NCBI GenBank assembly: GCA_017311315.1
Contig: CM029660.1
Location: 12,821,430-12,885,429, forward strand
DNA: 64,000 bases
Source of the DNA: Dendrocalamus latiflorus
Taxonomy: Eukaryota; Streptophyta; Magnoliopsida; Poales; Poaceae
Reading direction: 5' to 3'
The notes below the pieces were generated by a model, which saw only the letters and a list, made by a program, of their open reading frames with translations, had not been told where the DNA came from and ran no database searches. Every line of letters begins with the position of its first letter. The stretch's first letter is position 1. Below are positions 1-9,626 of this stretch, piece by piece. A program made the translations under genes and the position numbers.

Positions 1-375
1 TCTTGCAAGCAGACCATCTTAACGAGGTCAACAATGGAAGCAGAACTCACAGCGTTAGATACCGCCACTGTTGAGGCTGAGTGGCTTCGTGAACTCCTTA
101 TGGATCTGCCGGTGGTTGAAAAGCCGATACCGGCTATCCTGATGAACTGTGATAATCAGACTGTAATTATCAAGGTGAACAGTTCTAAGGACAACATGAA
201 GTCATCTAGGCATGTTAAGAGGCGGTTGAAGTCTGTCAGAAAGCTGAAAAACTCCGGAGTTATAGCACTGGACTATGTCCAGACAGCTAAGAATCTGGCA
301 GACCAATTTACAAAGGGTTTATCACGTAATGTGATAGATAGTGCATCGAGTGAGATGAGCCTGAGACCCACATGA
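1..375 (+). pseudogene. Ty1-copia RNase H C-terminal fragment, cut by the window edge
   Basis: The frame is open from base 1 and ends at TGA 373-375. It encodes the end of a copia polyprotein: the S-T-M-E-A-E-L-T-A-L-D block, a C-D-N-Q segment, an S-S-R-H-V-K-R-R segment and the closing N-L-A-D-Q-F-T-K-G-L motif of the RNase H domain. In the family this domain removes the RNA strand during reverse transcription. The rest of pol lies outside the window, so intactness of the element cannot be judged. A polypurine tract and LTR follow at 919. Confidence 0.85.
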
Positions 376-918
376 GTCATACCACAGTGGTAACCTGTTC
401 TATGTGATCGGAGATCCCGTGAAGTAGGATGGTGAAACAATCTGTTGGTTGACTGGGAGGAGAGACCTTTACAGGGCTCATTTCTTCAATGATGCGCTTC
501 TCTCCTATTCTGTATGGCAGGTTGGTTTTTACCTTAATGTGATTCAAGTGGCTTTTTAAAGCAGAGATGTCGGCCTACAGGACATCTTAGAAAGAACACA
601 CCTATATGAGTTCGACTGCTGGTCACAGTCTATGAGATTTGGGTGATCTCTAGATACTCATGAATAGGCTTGGAGTATGACTTATACGCTCCAACCAGAG
701 GGGATGTTTTAGGCAGCCTAGTACTAGTAAAGGAATTGGGTAAAGCTTGTTCGCACAAAACTGTCAATTCAAGGCATAGTCCATTGTTCAGTTGTGGATG
801 AGTGTAACTCCTTTCCTAGGTGGATGTTCAACTTAACAGTCTCCATCGAAACACTGGTATATCAAACAACAGCAGAACTGAGAGCATTTCTCGTGTGCCT
901 TGAAATTTGGTGGGGATT
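376..918 (+). other. 3' non-coding internal region of the copia element, with polypurine tract
   Basis: This 540-bp stretch between the RNase H stop and the LTR has no ORF of note. It ends in a purine-rich run (about 909-918, tggtgggga) directly before the TGTTGGA start of the LTR, the expected place for the plus-strand primer. No other gene is seen. Confidence 0.6.
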
Positions 919-1972
919 GTTGGATTAATTGGGATTGGCCCATTTTAATTTAGCAATTAATCAAATGAAATTCCTAGGCCCACAACTAATGCTAGGTAGA
1001 ATTTTGTTTAGTCCCATATGGAGAATTGAATGGGAGTTACACCACTTTAAAAGGTGGAATGTGGTAACCCCCTTGTGGAATTGGAGAGAGCCATTACACG
1101 CGCGCGCTCGCTCGCTCGCTCGCCTCGCCACGCCACGCCGCGCCGCGCCGCGTCGCGTCGCGTCGCGCCGTGCCGTGCCGTGCGGTGCGGTGCGTGTGCG
1201 TGTGCGTGTGCGTGTGCGTGTGCGTGCGTACGTACGCGCGCAGGCGTGTCGGGTGCGGGCGCGTTTTTCTTTATCTATTCGAAAAACGAAACGCACTGAT
1301 GGCTGCCAGTAACGGTGCACGATTATGGCTGTGGGTAATGGTTGCTGTTACTAGTGAATAATGGCTGCAGTTACCAGTCTCTTCGTTTTTGCTGTTTCAA
1401 AAGAGGGCTCTCCTCTCCATTCCAATGGGATACGAAAGAACAGAACTATCTCTCTGTTTTCGCTGCTCTCTGCAATCTCCGGTCCAGAACCTTGCGCGCA
1501 CAAGTTTCTGGGCGAGTAGGCCTCCGGAACTTCGTCCGTTTGTGTACCTGCACGGGTAGGCGGGCAATCAAGTTTTTGGGGAGCGCATCAGCGCGACTAC
1601 TCAATCTGCGACGTCTTCTTCCTGGTGGTGAATCGTTCGCGGGACTGCACTGCGAACATCTTCCTGCACCAAGCTTCTTCCTGCATCACGCCTTGATCGA
1701 CTACATCGAATAGGCCATCATGACGACTGATGGTAACGGCGCCTCCGGTGTCTCCGGCACTGGCCCCGCCCGAGGGTATAATCCGAAACCTTTTCTGGTG
1801 TATTTGTTTCTGTGCGCTATGAATATGTTAATAGATATTTCTGTTAGCTTATTCGTTAGCGAATATAAATACGTCGATGATAGATCACTCATGCTTGTTT
1901 ATGTCATGTTTTATATGCTGAATTTCTGGATTAAAATATGTCGAAAATTGACTAGATTTCCAACAGCTTATG
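919..1972 (+). repeat. Copia 3' LTR (nested in the next element)
   Basis: The segment starts TGTTGGAT and ends TTCCAACA, a 7-bp TGTTGGA/TCCAACA inverted terminal repeat, and follows a polypurine tract. The sequence straight after 1972 is the pol tail of a different copia element, so this element appears to have jumped into that one. The 5' LTR lies outside the window, so target duplication cannot be checked. Short ORFs inside (for example 1342-1713) look incidental. Confidence 0.75.
1098..1240. repeat. Drifting GC-rich 4-6-mer microsatellite inside the LTR
   Basis: The run passes stepwise through gctc, gccac, gccgc, gtcgc, gtgcc, gtgcg and finally tgtgcg units. Each block differs from its neighbour by one base. 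It lies in the LTR upstream of the likely transcribed part. Several ORFs on both strands here are only readings of this repeat (Arg/Ala/Cys-Val-rich). Confidence 0.8.
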
Positions 1973-2101
1973 TCATAGTACAAGTAAACATATTGAAGGA
2001 AGATACACTGACTAAGCCAGTTAGTCAGGAATTATTTTCTAAGCATGATTAAGTCATGGGATTTTAGTGTATACATTGAAATATTTGAGCCAAGTGGGAG
2101 A
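1973..2101 (+). pseudogene. C-terminal tail of a second copia RNase H, plus polypurine tract
   Basis: Right after the upstream LTR, the frame reads on into a D-T-L-T-K-P-V-S-Q-E-L-F motif and stops at 2050-2052. This is the usual closing segment of copia pol. A purine-rich aagtgggaga precedes the LTR at 2102. An ORF starting at 1720 fuses upstream LTR sequence to this tail. That fusion is a product of the insertion, not a gene. Confidence 0.75.
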
Positions 2102-2710
2102 TGTTGGAATTTTTTATGTGACTTTCAACATTTATTGTGGTTATTGTCAGTTTAACTCAATTTGGAATTATTCATATTTTTTATGCAAGTGATTGGGAAT
2201 AATTTGATGTGGAATTTAACTTGAGGAATTAATGCTCGATGTGCCGAGGATGATTGTGCTGGAATATGGTAGACATATTTATTGAGATCAAGTCTACTGG
2301 AATTTGATATGTATGCATATATTTAACCCGAGTACAACACAGGGCAAAATAGCTGGGTTTATTTTACAGGATCGGCTTTACAGGCTGTTGACCCACATGA
2401 TCATATTGGAATTAATTTCATAAACAATCTGATCATGACGCATAACTCACATATGTGTGCTAGGGACTAATATATTTTAGACTCATTAAACTGGCCTGTC
2501 TGATCTGGTTAGTGACATAGTAAGGGTCTCACGGTGTACTGAAAATAGATGTGTCATTTTGTAACAACTGGAAATAGAGTTTATAAATAGATTCTTACCC
2601 TTTAGCCTCATAATATAATATTGTGAGCGGTACCATGAAAAAGATAGAGAATAGAGGGTAAAATAGATAGTCCCTATAAAATCAATTTAGAGTTTGGAGA
2701 AAATCCAACA
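2102..2710 (+). repeat. Copia 3' LTR of the outer element
   Basis: It starts TGTTGGAA and ends AAATCCAACA, giving the TGTTGGA/TCCAACA terminal inverted repeat, and follows the pol tail and polypurine tract. It is 609 bp. The terminal bases resemble those of the LTR at 919-1972 but the bodies do not, so they are different families. Confidence 0.75.
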
Positions 2711-2793
2711 GTCGCAACTTGTGAATTGTGATAACGACGACTTATACGCAACAGTCGCAACTTGCGAATTGTGATAACAACAACTTGTACGTA
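2708..2793. repeat. 43-bp tandem duplication at the LTR edge
   Basis: The block beginning acagtcgcaactt at 2708 is repeated from 2751 with a few substitutions (gtgaattgtg versus gcgaattgtg). The first copy overlaps the last three bases of the LTR. Confidence 0.7.
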
Positions 2794-3363
2794 CTTGGGA
2801 GATTTGTGTTAGAACAGAAACCTTTGAATTCAGCGAAGTTTGATGTATTGGCGATATTTTTTTATGCGACAATCGAGATAGCTTACGGCGGGTACGGTAC
2901 GGTACGAGTTGACTTTAGCAAGCTGCTGAAGGTCGTAGGTTCAGTAGCGAGAATGTCAATGAAGCTAGTTTCTAGGCGGGGAAATGTTAAAAAGAAACTT
3001 AATTGCTTGATCTTTTTGAAAAATATTTGGGGGTATGTGTTTTTTTTAAAAAAATAAAAGATTGATCAAGTGTGCCAAAAGGAATCAGATGATGCAGGTG
3101 CAGCTAACTAATTGTTCAGCTGCTGAAATCATTAGGCAGATGAAATCAGAAACGAGCGTTATGGAGATTTTGTAACTTGCAAGCTTGCAAAGAGATAACA
3201 ATGTAAAGATGATCTTGTATCTAGCTACACTCCCAAACAAATTCCTCTTGTATGCGCATGCATTACAACTACAGGCTGTACAAATAGATGAAGTAGAACA
3301 GACAGGTCACAAGCTACAAACTAACATGCACCTTGCCGGAGACAACATAGCTGACCAGCCGGC
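2794..3363. other. Intergenic, downstream side of the RING-H2 gene
   Basis: AT-rich sequence with no recognisable gene. The short ORFs (2728-3057, 3185-3496) have no motif I know. The part next to 3363 probably contains the 3' UTR and polyadenylation region of the reverse-strand RING-H2 gene. Confidence 0.4.
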
Positions 3364-3864
3364 CTACACCGGCAGCGCCTGCGGTGGCTCCTCCGTCGGC
3401 GCGGCCTGGCCGTCTGCCAGCGGGTCAACCTCCGACCGGCAAAGCGGGCACGTATCGTGCGAGGCCAGCCACATGTCGATGCACTCCACGTGGTAGAGGT
3501 GCTTGCACACGGGCAGCAGCCGCACCATCTCGCCGACCTGCACGGAGCCGAGACACACCGAGCACTGCGTCCGGTCGCCGCCCCCGCCGCTGTGCCTCGC
3601 AGACCGGGTGTACGCGAACTCCGGCAGCTTGGCGACGTCCACAGTACCGACGCGGTGGCCATCTGGACCGCTCTCTGCTGATCCGGCAGCGGCGGTGACC
3701 GGTGCGCGTCTGCGGATCATGAATTGGTAGCAGTAGAAGAAGATGACGGCGATGAGCGCGGCGCCCGTGAGGCCGACGCAGGTGTAGCTGAAGATCACCG
3801 TTCCTTGGGACGCGGGCCAGTGCTCTGACTCCGGCACGCCCGTCGCTCCGTGACGAGAAGCCAT
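3364..3864 (-). CDS. RING-H2 finger protein, ATL-type E3 ubiquitin ligase
   Basis: A single-exon 166-residue protein, the usual form of this family. A hydrophobic span at about residues 23-50 predicts one membrane anchor near the N terminus, followed by a basic RRR. The RING-H2 finger has all eight zinc ligands: C101, C104, C120, H122, H125, C128, C139 and C142, with the I-D-M-W-L segment and C-P-L-C end typical of ATL proteins. The family transfers ubiquitin from an E2 to membrane or cytosolic targets, often in defence or stress responses; the target here is unknown. The GLD box is weak (A-K-L-P-E-F). Codon usage is strongly GC3-rich, as in many grass genes, unlike the AT-rich surroundings. 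The ATG at 3862-3864 is the first in frame and precedes the membrane span. No break is seen. Confidence 0.88.
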   Translation of the reverse strand: MASRHGATGVPESEHWPASQGTVIFSYTCVGLTGAALIAVIFFYCYQFMIRRRAPVTAAAGSAESGPDGHRVGTVDVAKLPEFAYTRSARHSGGGGDRTQCSVCLGSVQVGEMVRLLPVCKHLYHVECIDMWLASHDTCPLCRSEVDPLADGQAAPTEEPPQALPV

Positions 3865-4301
3865 GGCGCTGGCGGCCGCGATGGCACTGCTAGCTTCCGC
3901 TTCGAGCTTTCCCGTTGATGAATGAGCCGCGGCCTGTGGGGCAGATATGGATGGATGGACAGATGGTACGGCGTTGACTTAGTACATTTTCTAGTGACGC
4001 GGTGAGAGGATTCCAGTCGCAGCTGTCAGTAATTTAGCCTGGATATGTCGTAGTAGTGTAATGCAGCAACCCTGGAAGCTTATGCATTAGGAGAGTTGAC
4101 CGGCGCGAAAGTGACATTAGTAATTTAGATGATGGCGACACTCGTAATTTGGACGGATGCATGCAACAATGCGCTAATTTCGGTTTCTCATGGGGAAGGG
4201 GGTTTGAGCTTATCGGACGACGATCCTAATAGCAGCTTAACTTCCATCCCTAATAAGAGTAATAAGCCCTCTGAACCTAGAGTTTTGCATGCTAACACTA
4301 A
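3865..4301. promoter_or_regulatory. Upstream region of the RING-H2 gene
   Basis: This is the 5' flank of the reverse-strand gene that starts at 3864. The first 60 bp are GC-rich and then the composition becomes mixed. I see no unambiguous TATA box and no other coding sequence. It is bounded by a MITE at 4302. Confidence 0.35.
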
Positions 4302-4514
4302 AGGGGTGTTTGGGACTGCTCCACAAACTCTGCTCCACGAATTCTACCGTGGAGCAGCTCCACAAAAAACCTAGAGTTTGTGGAGCACCCCTTTAGGTGC
4401 TCTCACAACTCCACCTTTTTTTCCTCGAACAGAGTGCGTGGAGCTGAACCTGTTTGGCTAAAAAACATAGAGCGGAGCTGAAAAACGTGGAGTGGAGCAG
4501 TCCCAAACACCCCC
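4302..4514. mobile_element. Tourist-like MITE (PIF/Harbinger type), 213 bp
   Basis: The ends are about 22-bp inverted repeats: ggggtgtttgggactgctcc on the left, with its complement ending ...cccaaacacccc on the right. They are flanked by TAA at 4299-4301 and 4515-4517, the 3-bp duplication typical of this group. Internal inverted segments (gctccac / gtggagc) allow a folded structure. There is no coding capacity. It lies about 440 bp upstream of the RING-H2 start codon. Confidence 0.8.
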
Positions 4515-4576
4515 TAAAAAAGGACTATTTGGCCGAGCTCTAACTTTAGTTTTTCTGCCTCTATAAGACAAAAAAA

Positions 4577-4792
4577 CTTGAGGTGTTTGGCCCAATTAGA
4601 AGATCCAGCTCTAACATTTTGCCCAAAGACAATTCTACTCTCATTTTTTATCTATTTTCTTTGGCAAATACATGTAAATACCTTCCAACTACATCCCAAC
4701 ATTAAAGAGCAATCCATAGGAGCCATTGAAGCCAGGTTTTTCTTACTTCTCTTGGCTAGTTCATTTTTGGCTCATAACTCCTATGTCTTCTA
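4577..4792. other. Left half of a possible older MITE split by the copia insertion
   Basis: ggtgtttggccc near 4577 and ggggccaaacg near 10470 are inverted relative to each other and would bracket about 320 bp once the copia element is removed. The right half also carries agctctaga/tctagagc-like segments. The outer target duplication is unclear, so this is tentative. Confidence 0.35.
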
Positions 4793-5180
4793 TGTCAGAG
4801 AATCTGAGCTCGATCGATGCCAGCACGTCGATGATCAGCAGCTGAACGCAGTTGTCGATACGAGCTACAGTATCTGAAGAATTTCAGTTCTGAACACCAG
4901 ACCGAACTTCAGCTGAAAAACCTGCACACGAAAGTGCAGAACAAAACCGATGAACACAGGCTAATTTTGTGCAGCAAGCGTTACTTTTTCCACACTCTAT
5001 TGCATTACTTATAAACTTACAAATTTCATCTAGAAAAACGAGAACCACCGGCCACCGATTTAGACGGCACGCCTCTCCACTAACTAACTGCCTGACCTGC
5101 AGACTCGGTCATGCTCTAAACAAACATCCCGAAAAAACAGACACAAAAGATACTAAGCGGAACTCAAGAATTATTTAACA
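4793..5180 (-). repeat. Copia 3' LTR
   Basis: 388 bp, matching 9627-10384 once the MITE there is removed. It has about 33 bp (after ctgaacacc, near 4895) that are missing from the other LTR. It ends in the polypurine tract junction at 5181. Confidence 0.9.
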
Positions 5181-5193
5181 AATCTCCTCCTAA
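5181..5193 (-). other. Polypurine tract
   Basis: The minus strand reads ttaggaggagatt directly before the LTR start TGTTAAAT, the expected plus-strand primer site of the copia element. Confidence 0.8.
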
Positions 5194-5209
5194 GTCTTGA
5201 TGCGATGAA

Positions 5210-5563
5210 CTACTGACTTTGTTGGAGGCCAATCTTCCTACAAAGCTCCTGGAACTTGATTCTGCAGAGAGGTTTTGTGAGTATATCCCCAAGCTGCTCC
5301 TCCGTTCTAATGAACTTCACCTCCAGTTGGCCATTGTTTGCATACTCCTGGATCAAATGAAATCTTGTATCTATATGCTTGCTCCGGTCATGATGTACTG
5401 GATTTTTAATCAGTGAGATGCTGGACTTGTTGTCCACTCTTAGCACCGGTTTGGTTACCTCTGAATGCACAATTTCAGCAAGCAACCGCGCCAACCAAAC
5501 AGCCTGACAAGCAGCAGTGGCAGCAGCTATATACCCAGCCTCACAGCTTGACAAGGCCACCAC
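5210..5563 (-). pseudogene. Copia RNase H domain
   Basis: 117 residues with the family marks A-L-S-S-C-E-A-G-Y, V-D-N-K-S-S, H-D-R-S-K-H-I-D-T-R-F-H and the closing Q-L-G-D-I-L-T-K-P-L. In frame this would be the end of the polyprotein. Upstream, the link to the reverse transcriptase (5564-5944) contains stops, one in an F-M-E-stop-P-R-E-D-H segment near 5790. The domain can therefore no longer be made as part of a full polyprotein. Confidence 0.85.
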
Positions 5564-5944
5564 CTTCTGCTTCGTTGATTGTCAACTGATTGGACTGTCA
5601 CCAAGGAAGAACATGACTCCAGAAGTGCTTTCCCTACTGTCCAAATCTCCAGCCAGATCATTGTCACCGAAACCAGTTAGAGTGAGATGTTATCCCTTCT
5701 TCCTTGCATAGAATAGGCTCCAATCACTTGTCCCAGCAACATATCTGAAAATGTGCTTCACTGCTGCAAGATGATCCTCACGGGGCTACTCCATAAACCT
5801 GCTCACATACCCCACTGAAAAAGCAATATCAGGCCGGGTATGGACCAAATACCTGAGGCTGCCAACTATACTTCTGTAAATGGTTGCATCAACAGGTGGA
5901 CAAGTGCTTTCCTTGGAGAGCTTCAGTCTTGCTTCCATTGGCAC
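5564..5944 (-). pseudogene. Degenerate link between reverse transcriptase and RNase H
   Basis: The minus-strand sequence still reads recognisably as the copia thumb/connection region (A-R-L-K-L-S after the stop at 5945-5947; D-H-L-A-A-V-K near 5770), but in-frame stops interrupt it. Confidence 0.7.
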
Positions 5945-6757
5945 CTAACATGGATTGCAATCTGCCATTCCTGCCTTCTCCAGAACCTTGGCTGCATATG
6001 CACCTTGACTGAGGGAGATGCCATCAGCTTGCTGCTTCACCTCTATGCCCAAATAGTAGTGTAGCAGTCCTAGATCACTCATCTTAAACAGGCCTGCCAT
6101 CTCTCTCTTGAATTTCTGGATACCATAGCTGCTACTGCCAATGATCAGTAGATCATTAACATAGACACCAACCACTAGTCGCTCTGCATTTCTTCCTCTA
6201 CAGTAGATGCCATGCTCCGATGGACTCTTCATGAATCCCAGAGATGCCAAGTTCTCATCCAACTTGCGATTCCACGCTCTTGGAGCTTGATGCAATCCAT
6301 ACAAGGCTTTATGGAGTCTAAATAACTGATGTTCCTTGCCGGCTTTGACGAAACCTGGTGGCTGCTCCACAAAGACCTCCTCTTGAAGATTGCCATTCAA
6401 GAACGCCGACTTGACATCCATGTGATGCACCTCCCAACCTTCATGAGTTGCCACAGCAATGAGAAGGCGCACCGCCTCCATGCGTGCCACCGGAGCAAAG
6501 ACCTCGTTGTAGTCGATGCCGTGCCATTGTGCATAGCCCTTTACCACAAGCCGCGCTTTGTGCCTTGCCACGGCACCGTGCTCGTCTCTCTTCACTTTGA
6601 ACACCCATTTGAGGCCGATCACACGCCGCCCTTGAGGGAGCTCAGTGAGCATCCAGGTATGGTTCTCTTCAATCGACCGCAGCTCCTCCTCCATCGCTCT
6701 ACGCCAGTAAGGTAGTCGCTCCGCCTCCGCAAGTGTCGCCGACTCCTCGGTGCTCAC
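5945..6757 (-). pseudogene. Copia reverse transcriptase domain
   Basis: 270 residues, with W-V-F-K-V-K, the A-R-L-V-V-K-G block, E-V-F-A-P-V-A-R, H-H-M-D-V-K-S-A-F-L-N-G, K-A-L-Y-G-L and the catalytic loop region. The loop reads Y-V-N-D (6152-6163) where the family has Y-V-D-D. Loss of that metal-binding Asp should abolish polymerisation. The frame ends in a stop after N-P-C, where related elements continue. It would convert element RNA to DNA in virus-like particles; this copy cannot. Confidence 0.9.
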
Positions 6758-6781
6758 TGCGTGCAGCTCGCTAAATTCCAG

Positions 6782-7063
6782 CTAATGCGGTGCATATCCA
6801 GGTGGTGTCGAATGCCCGATGATGTTGTCCACGGTACGAAACCGCAATGGCGCCTCATCGTCGTGGTACACATCCAGCTGATATCCATGCTCCACCGGCG
6901 GTGACGCGTATTGAACCACATGTGACACAGCAGTAGGCAATGCCATGGCACTTGGTACAGTGGGCGTCGTAGGTGTGTTGGGCCCCGTCGTGGTGCTTGG
7001 TGCCATGGGCGTGGCAGATGCATCCTCCGGTTCGCCATCTCCACACACGATCGTGTTCTCCAC
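6782..7063 (-). pseudogene. Copia integrase-RT connecting region
   Basis: A Thr/Pro-rich stretch of about 94 residues followed by Y-H-D-D-E-A-P-L-R-F and V-D-N-I-I-G. A very similar D-H-D-D-A-P-L-R-F segment sits at the same place in the copia element at 46640-51025. This is the non-catalytic linker and is out of frame with the neighbouring domains. Confidence 0.7.
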
Positions 7064-7117
7064 CGTGAAGGATCCGTCAACGTCGTCACCGCTCCCATCC
7101 TCATCGCCCCACTGCCA

Positions 7118-7645
7118 CTATGCCGATTCGTCGAATACCACGTCTCGTGTCACATGGACACGCCTTGTGATGGGGTCGTACGCGTGGTATGCCTTGGAGC
7201 CTCGCTTGTACCAGATGAAGATCATGCGCCGACCTCTGTCGTTGAGCTTCTTCTGATGCGGCATCGTGTTCTTGATGTAGACGATGTAACTGAATGTGCG
7301 CATATGCTGGATCCCCGGCTTCTTCCCGTACCAAGCCTCGAAAGGGGTCATCCCCTCCACTCTCTTCGTCAGCGATCGGTTGAGGACGTAAACCGCGGTG
7401 AGCACAGCCTCCCCCCAGAACCAACTCGGGAGACCCTTTTCCTTCAGCATGCTCTGAGCCATTCCCACCACCATGGCATTCCGGTGTTCCACGACGCCAT
7501 TCTGCTGTGGCGAGTACGGCGCTGTCAGCTGATGCCGCACACCATGCTCCAAGTAGTGGTCGTGGAATTCCTTCGAGGTGAACTCCCCGCCGTGGTCGGT
7601 GCATAGCGCACCCATCCTCCGTCCAGTTTCTGCCTTGGCGACCAA
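7118..7645 (-). pseudogene. Copia integrase core
   Basis: 175 residues carrying the second Asp in T-D-H-G-G-E-F and the catalytic Glu in N-G-V-V-E-H-R-N, then the W-G-E-A, F-E-A-W-Y-G-K-K-P and D-V-V-F-D-E blocks. This is the rve-type DDE strand-transfer domain plus the copia-specific C-terminal part. The third catalytic residue lies in the upstream piece (7673-7891). The two are separated by a frame break near 7650-7680. Confidence 0.9.
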
Positions 7646-7672
7646 CTGGAGGTGCTTGATGGCCTTGACAGC

Positions 7673-7891
7673 TCAATCCTTGGACGGCAGCAAGGCCACC
7701 CACATGAACCTGCTCATGTCATCCACCGGAAGCAAGAAATACTTGTTACCCGACAGTGTAGTAGGTGAAATCTGGCCACAAATGTCCCCATGGACTAGCT
7801 CTAGAACTCGTTCAGCCCGGTACTCGGCGTGGGCTGGGAACGACGTTCGTTTCTGCTTCCCGGTGAGACAGACCTCACACAGCTGGTCCAC
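7673..7891 (-). pseudogene. GAG-pre-integrase / integrase N-terminal part
   Basis: It contains C-E-V-C-L-T-G-K-Q (the Cys pair of the HHCC zinc site) and H-G-D-I-C-G followed by V-D-D-M-S-R-F-M-W, which holds the first catalytic Asp of the integrase. The histidine part lies further upstream (H-A-W-L-G-H-L-N-F, about 7950-7980) and is preceded by an in-frame TGA at 7979-7981 in place of a conserved residue. Confidence 0.85.
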
Positions 7892-8070
7892 CTGATTAAT
7901 CTCAGGCAGCCCTCACACCAAGCCTTCTCGCACCATCTTCTTCATTGTCGGAAAGTTGAGGTGGCCCAGCCATGCATGTCACCTCCAGGAGAGCTCGTTG
8001 CCGTGCACCGTCAGACACACAGGCCATGCCAAGGTGATGTTGAGCATGTACAGGCGGTTTGGCTCATGCT

Positions 8071-8604
8071 TCACCTTTGCCAGTAGTTGCTGTCCCGGCT
8101 CGCGGATTGTATCACCCTGTCTTCGATCAACACCTGGTAGCCTGCCTCATCAAGGTGCCCCATGCTCATTATGTTGCTCATGAGTTGGGGAATGAAGAAG
8201 ACACCACCAAATGAATGGTGCTCGCCGTTCTTGCAGGTAAAAAACACAGTGCCGCAGCCCTCGATCTGTGCAACGGAGTCATCAACGAAGCGCATGGTGC
8301 CACAGATCTGCGTGTCCAGCTCGGTGAAAGCAGACTGGGAACCCGACATGTGGTTTGTTGCCCCGATGTCGAGGATCCACTGCTTGGCGTCATGGTCCTC
8401 CTCCATCCCGAGCTGCACGAACACCTTCTCCTCCCGCAGCTGTACTGGGCCTTGGGGCTCCATCACCTCTCCGCGTGTACACAGACGTCGAACGGCTACA
8501 CGTGGTGCTAGCGAGGCTGTCCGTGATGAGGCTGGGGAAGACGGAGTCGGTAGAGTGCAGGAGCGCATGAACGGCGGTGGCGGTGATTGTGCTCGGCGAG
8601 ACAC
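8071..8604 (-). pseudogene. Copia aspartic protease region
   Basis: W-I-L-D-I-G-A-T-N-H-M (about 8348-8380) is the protease active-site region. The family has D-S-G or D-T-G; the Ile here should inactivate it. The downstream I-P-Q-L-M-S-N-I-M-S segment is typical of this domain. The frame is shifted relative to gag at about 8610-8634 and to the integrase at about 8071-8090. The first 45 or so residues, rich in Ser/Pro, are probably an artefact of the shift. Confidence 0.85.
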
Positions 8605-8633
8605 GCTCGCCTACATCAGGAGCCATGATGCCT

Positions 8634-9377
8634 CTATTCTTGAGCTACATGAGCCTGCTCCACACGCTTCTTGCTGCGGCAGTCTCTGGCCCAGTGGCCT
8701 TTCTTGCCACAGTTCTTGCAGGTGTCACTGGAGCGGTCATGACTTGACCCTGAGCTTGGCCCACCTTGGCCTTCTCTAGCTCCCCCACTCGGCTTCTTCC
8801 CTTTCCATTTTCCACAGTGCTTGCTGGAACCGTCGTTGTTGCTATGACCTCCCTGTTGGTCACTGATCTTCAGCTGCGCCAACCACTCCTTCTCTGTGAG
8901 GAGCAAGCGTGTGTTCCTGTCGACGTCGTTGCATCCCTGGAGTCGCTGCTCGATAGCCCGCAGATGTCCAGTGACCTCCTCCACTGAGAGCTCATTGACG
9001 TCGAGGAGCGTCTCGATGGAGATTGCCACCGACGCAAGCCGATCCGGCACCACCTGCAGTAGTTTCCTCACCACCCCTGCATTGGTTATGTGGTCGCCGA
9101 GGATGCGCAAATTGTTCGTGAGGCCGGTGATCCTCATCAAGTAGTCGTCCACCGTCTCCTCTGGCTTGAACGTCATCTCCCCCAATTCACGACGGAGTTG
9201 TTGTGCATTCGCCTCGCGAACACGCTGTACACCAACACACATTGTCTTCACCGCCTCCCACACCTGCTGAGCCGACTCCTTCGTCGCGAGCGATGCCAGC
9301 ATCTTAGCCGGTACCGCACGGAGTATCGCTGAGAGTGCCATTCGATCCTTGCGGTACTCGCTGACGCCGTGCTCCAC
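8634..9377 (-). pseudogene. Copia Gag, C-terminal two-thirds with zinc knuckle
   Basis: 247 residues of UBN2-type Gag: Y-R-K-D-R-M-A-L-S-A-I-L, W-E-A-V-K-T-M-C-V-G and E-E-V-T-G-H-L-R-A-I-E. It ends with a C-K-N-C-G-K-K-G-H-W-A-R-D-C zinc knuckle (about 8679-8730) that would bind element RNA. It closely resembles the Gag at 47043-48100. It is truncated at the N-terminal side by stops at 9393-9395 and 9426-9428. Confidence 0.88.
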
Positions 9378-9606
9378 AGCGTCCCAGAGCCCCTAAGCCT
9401 GGAGATTGACGCGCATCACTAGTGCCTACTCCTGGTAGTTCGTTCGCGTCAACATCCGATAGGACACCCTCAATGACGACCTTGGCTCTTGACCATTCTG
9501 ATGTCGTGCAGGGCGAGGACCTCATGATGGCGACCGAAAACGATCCCGTCGTGGAGGTGTTATCGACGTACGTCCCGCCGGAGCTGACATCGCCACCAGG
9601 ATCTTG
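9378..9606 (-). pseudogene. Copia Gag N-terminal part, disrupted
   Basis: The T-R-T-N-Y-Q-E block is visible in frame with the Gag downstream, followed at once by TAG (9426-9428). A second TAG falls eleven codons later (9393-9395). Further 5', the A-K-V-V-I-E-G segment is in another frame, so at least one shift occurred as well. Confidence 0.75.
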
Positions 9607-9612
9607 AACGGA

Positions 9613-9625
9613 GCTTTGATACCAA
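9613..9625 (-). other. Primer-binding site
   Basis: The minus strand reads ttggtatcaaagc just inside the LTR, complementary to the 3' end of initiator tRNA-Met. This is the usual minus-strand primer of plant copia elements. Confidence 0.8.
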
Positions 9626-9626
9626 T

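Noticed and set aside
919..2710. The two LTRs as the pair of one element
   Set aside because: They share only the terminal TGTTGGA/TCCAACA; bodies and lengths differ and a foreign pol tail lies between.
7101..7703. 200-codon reverse ORF overlapping the copia integrase
   Set aside because: A shifted reading of the integrase; the real domain is in the 7118-7645 frame.
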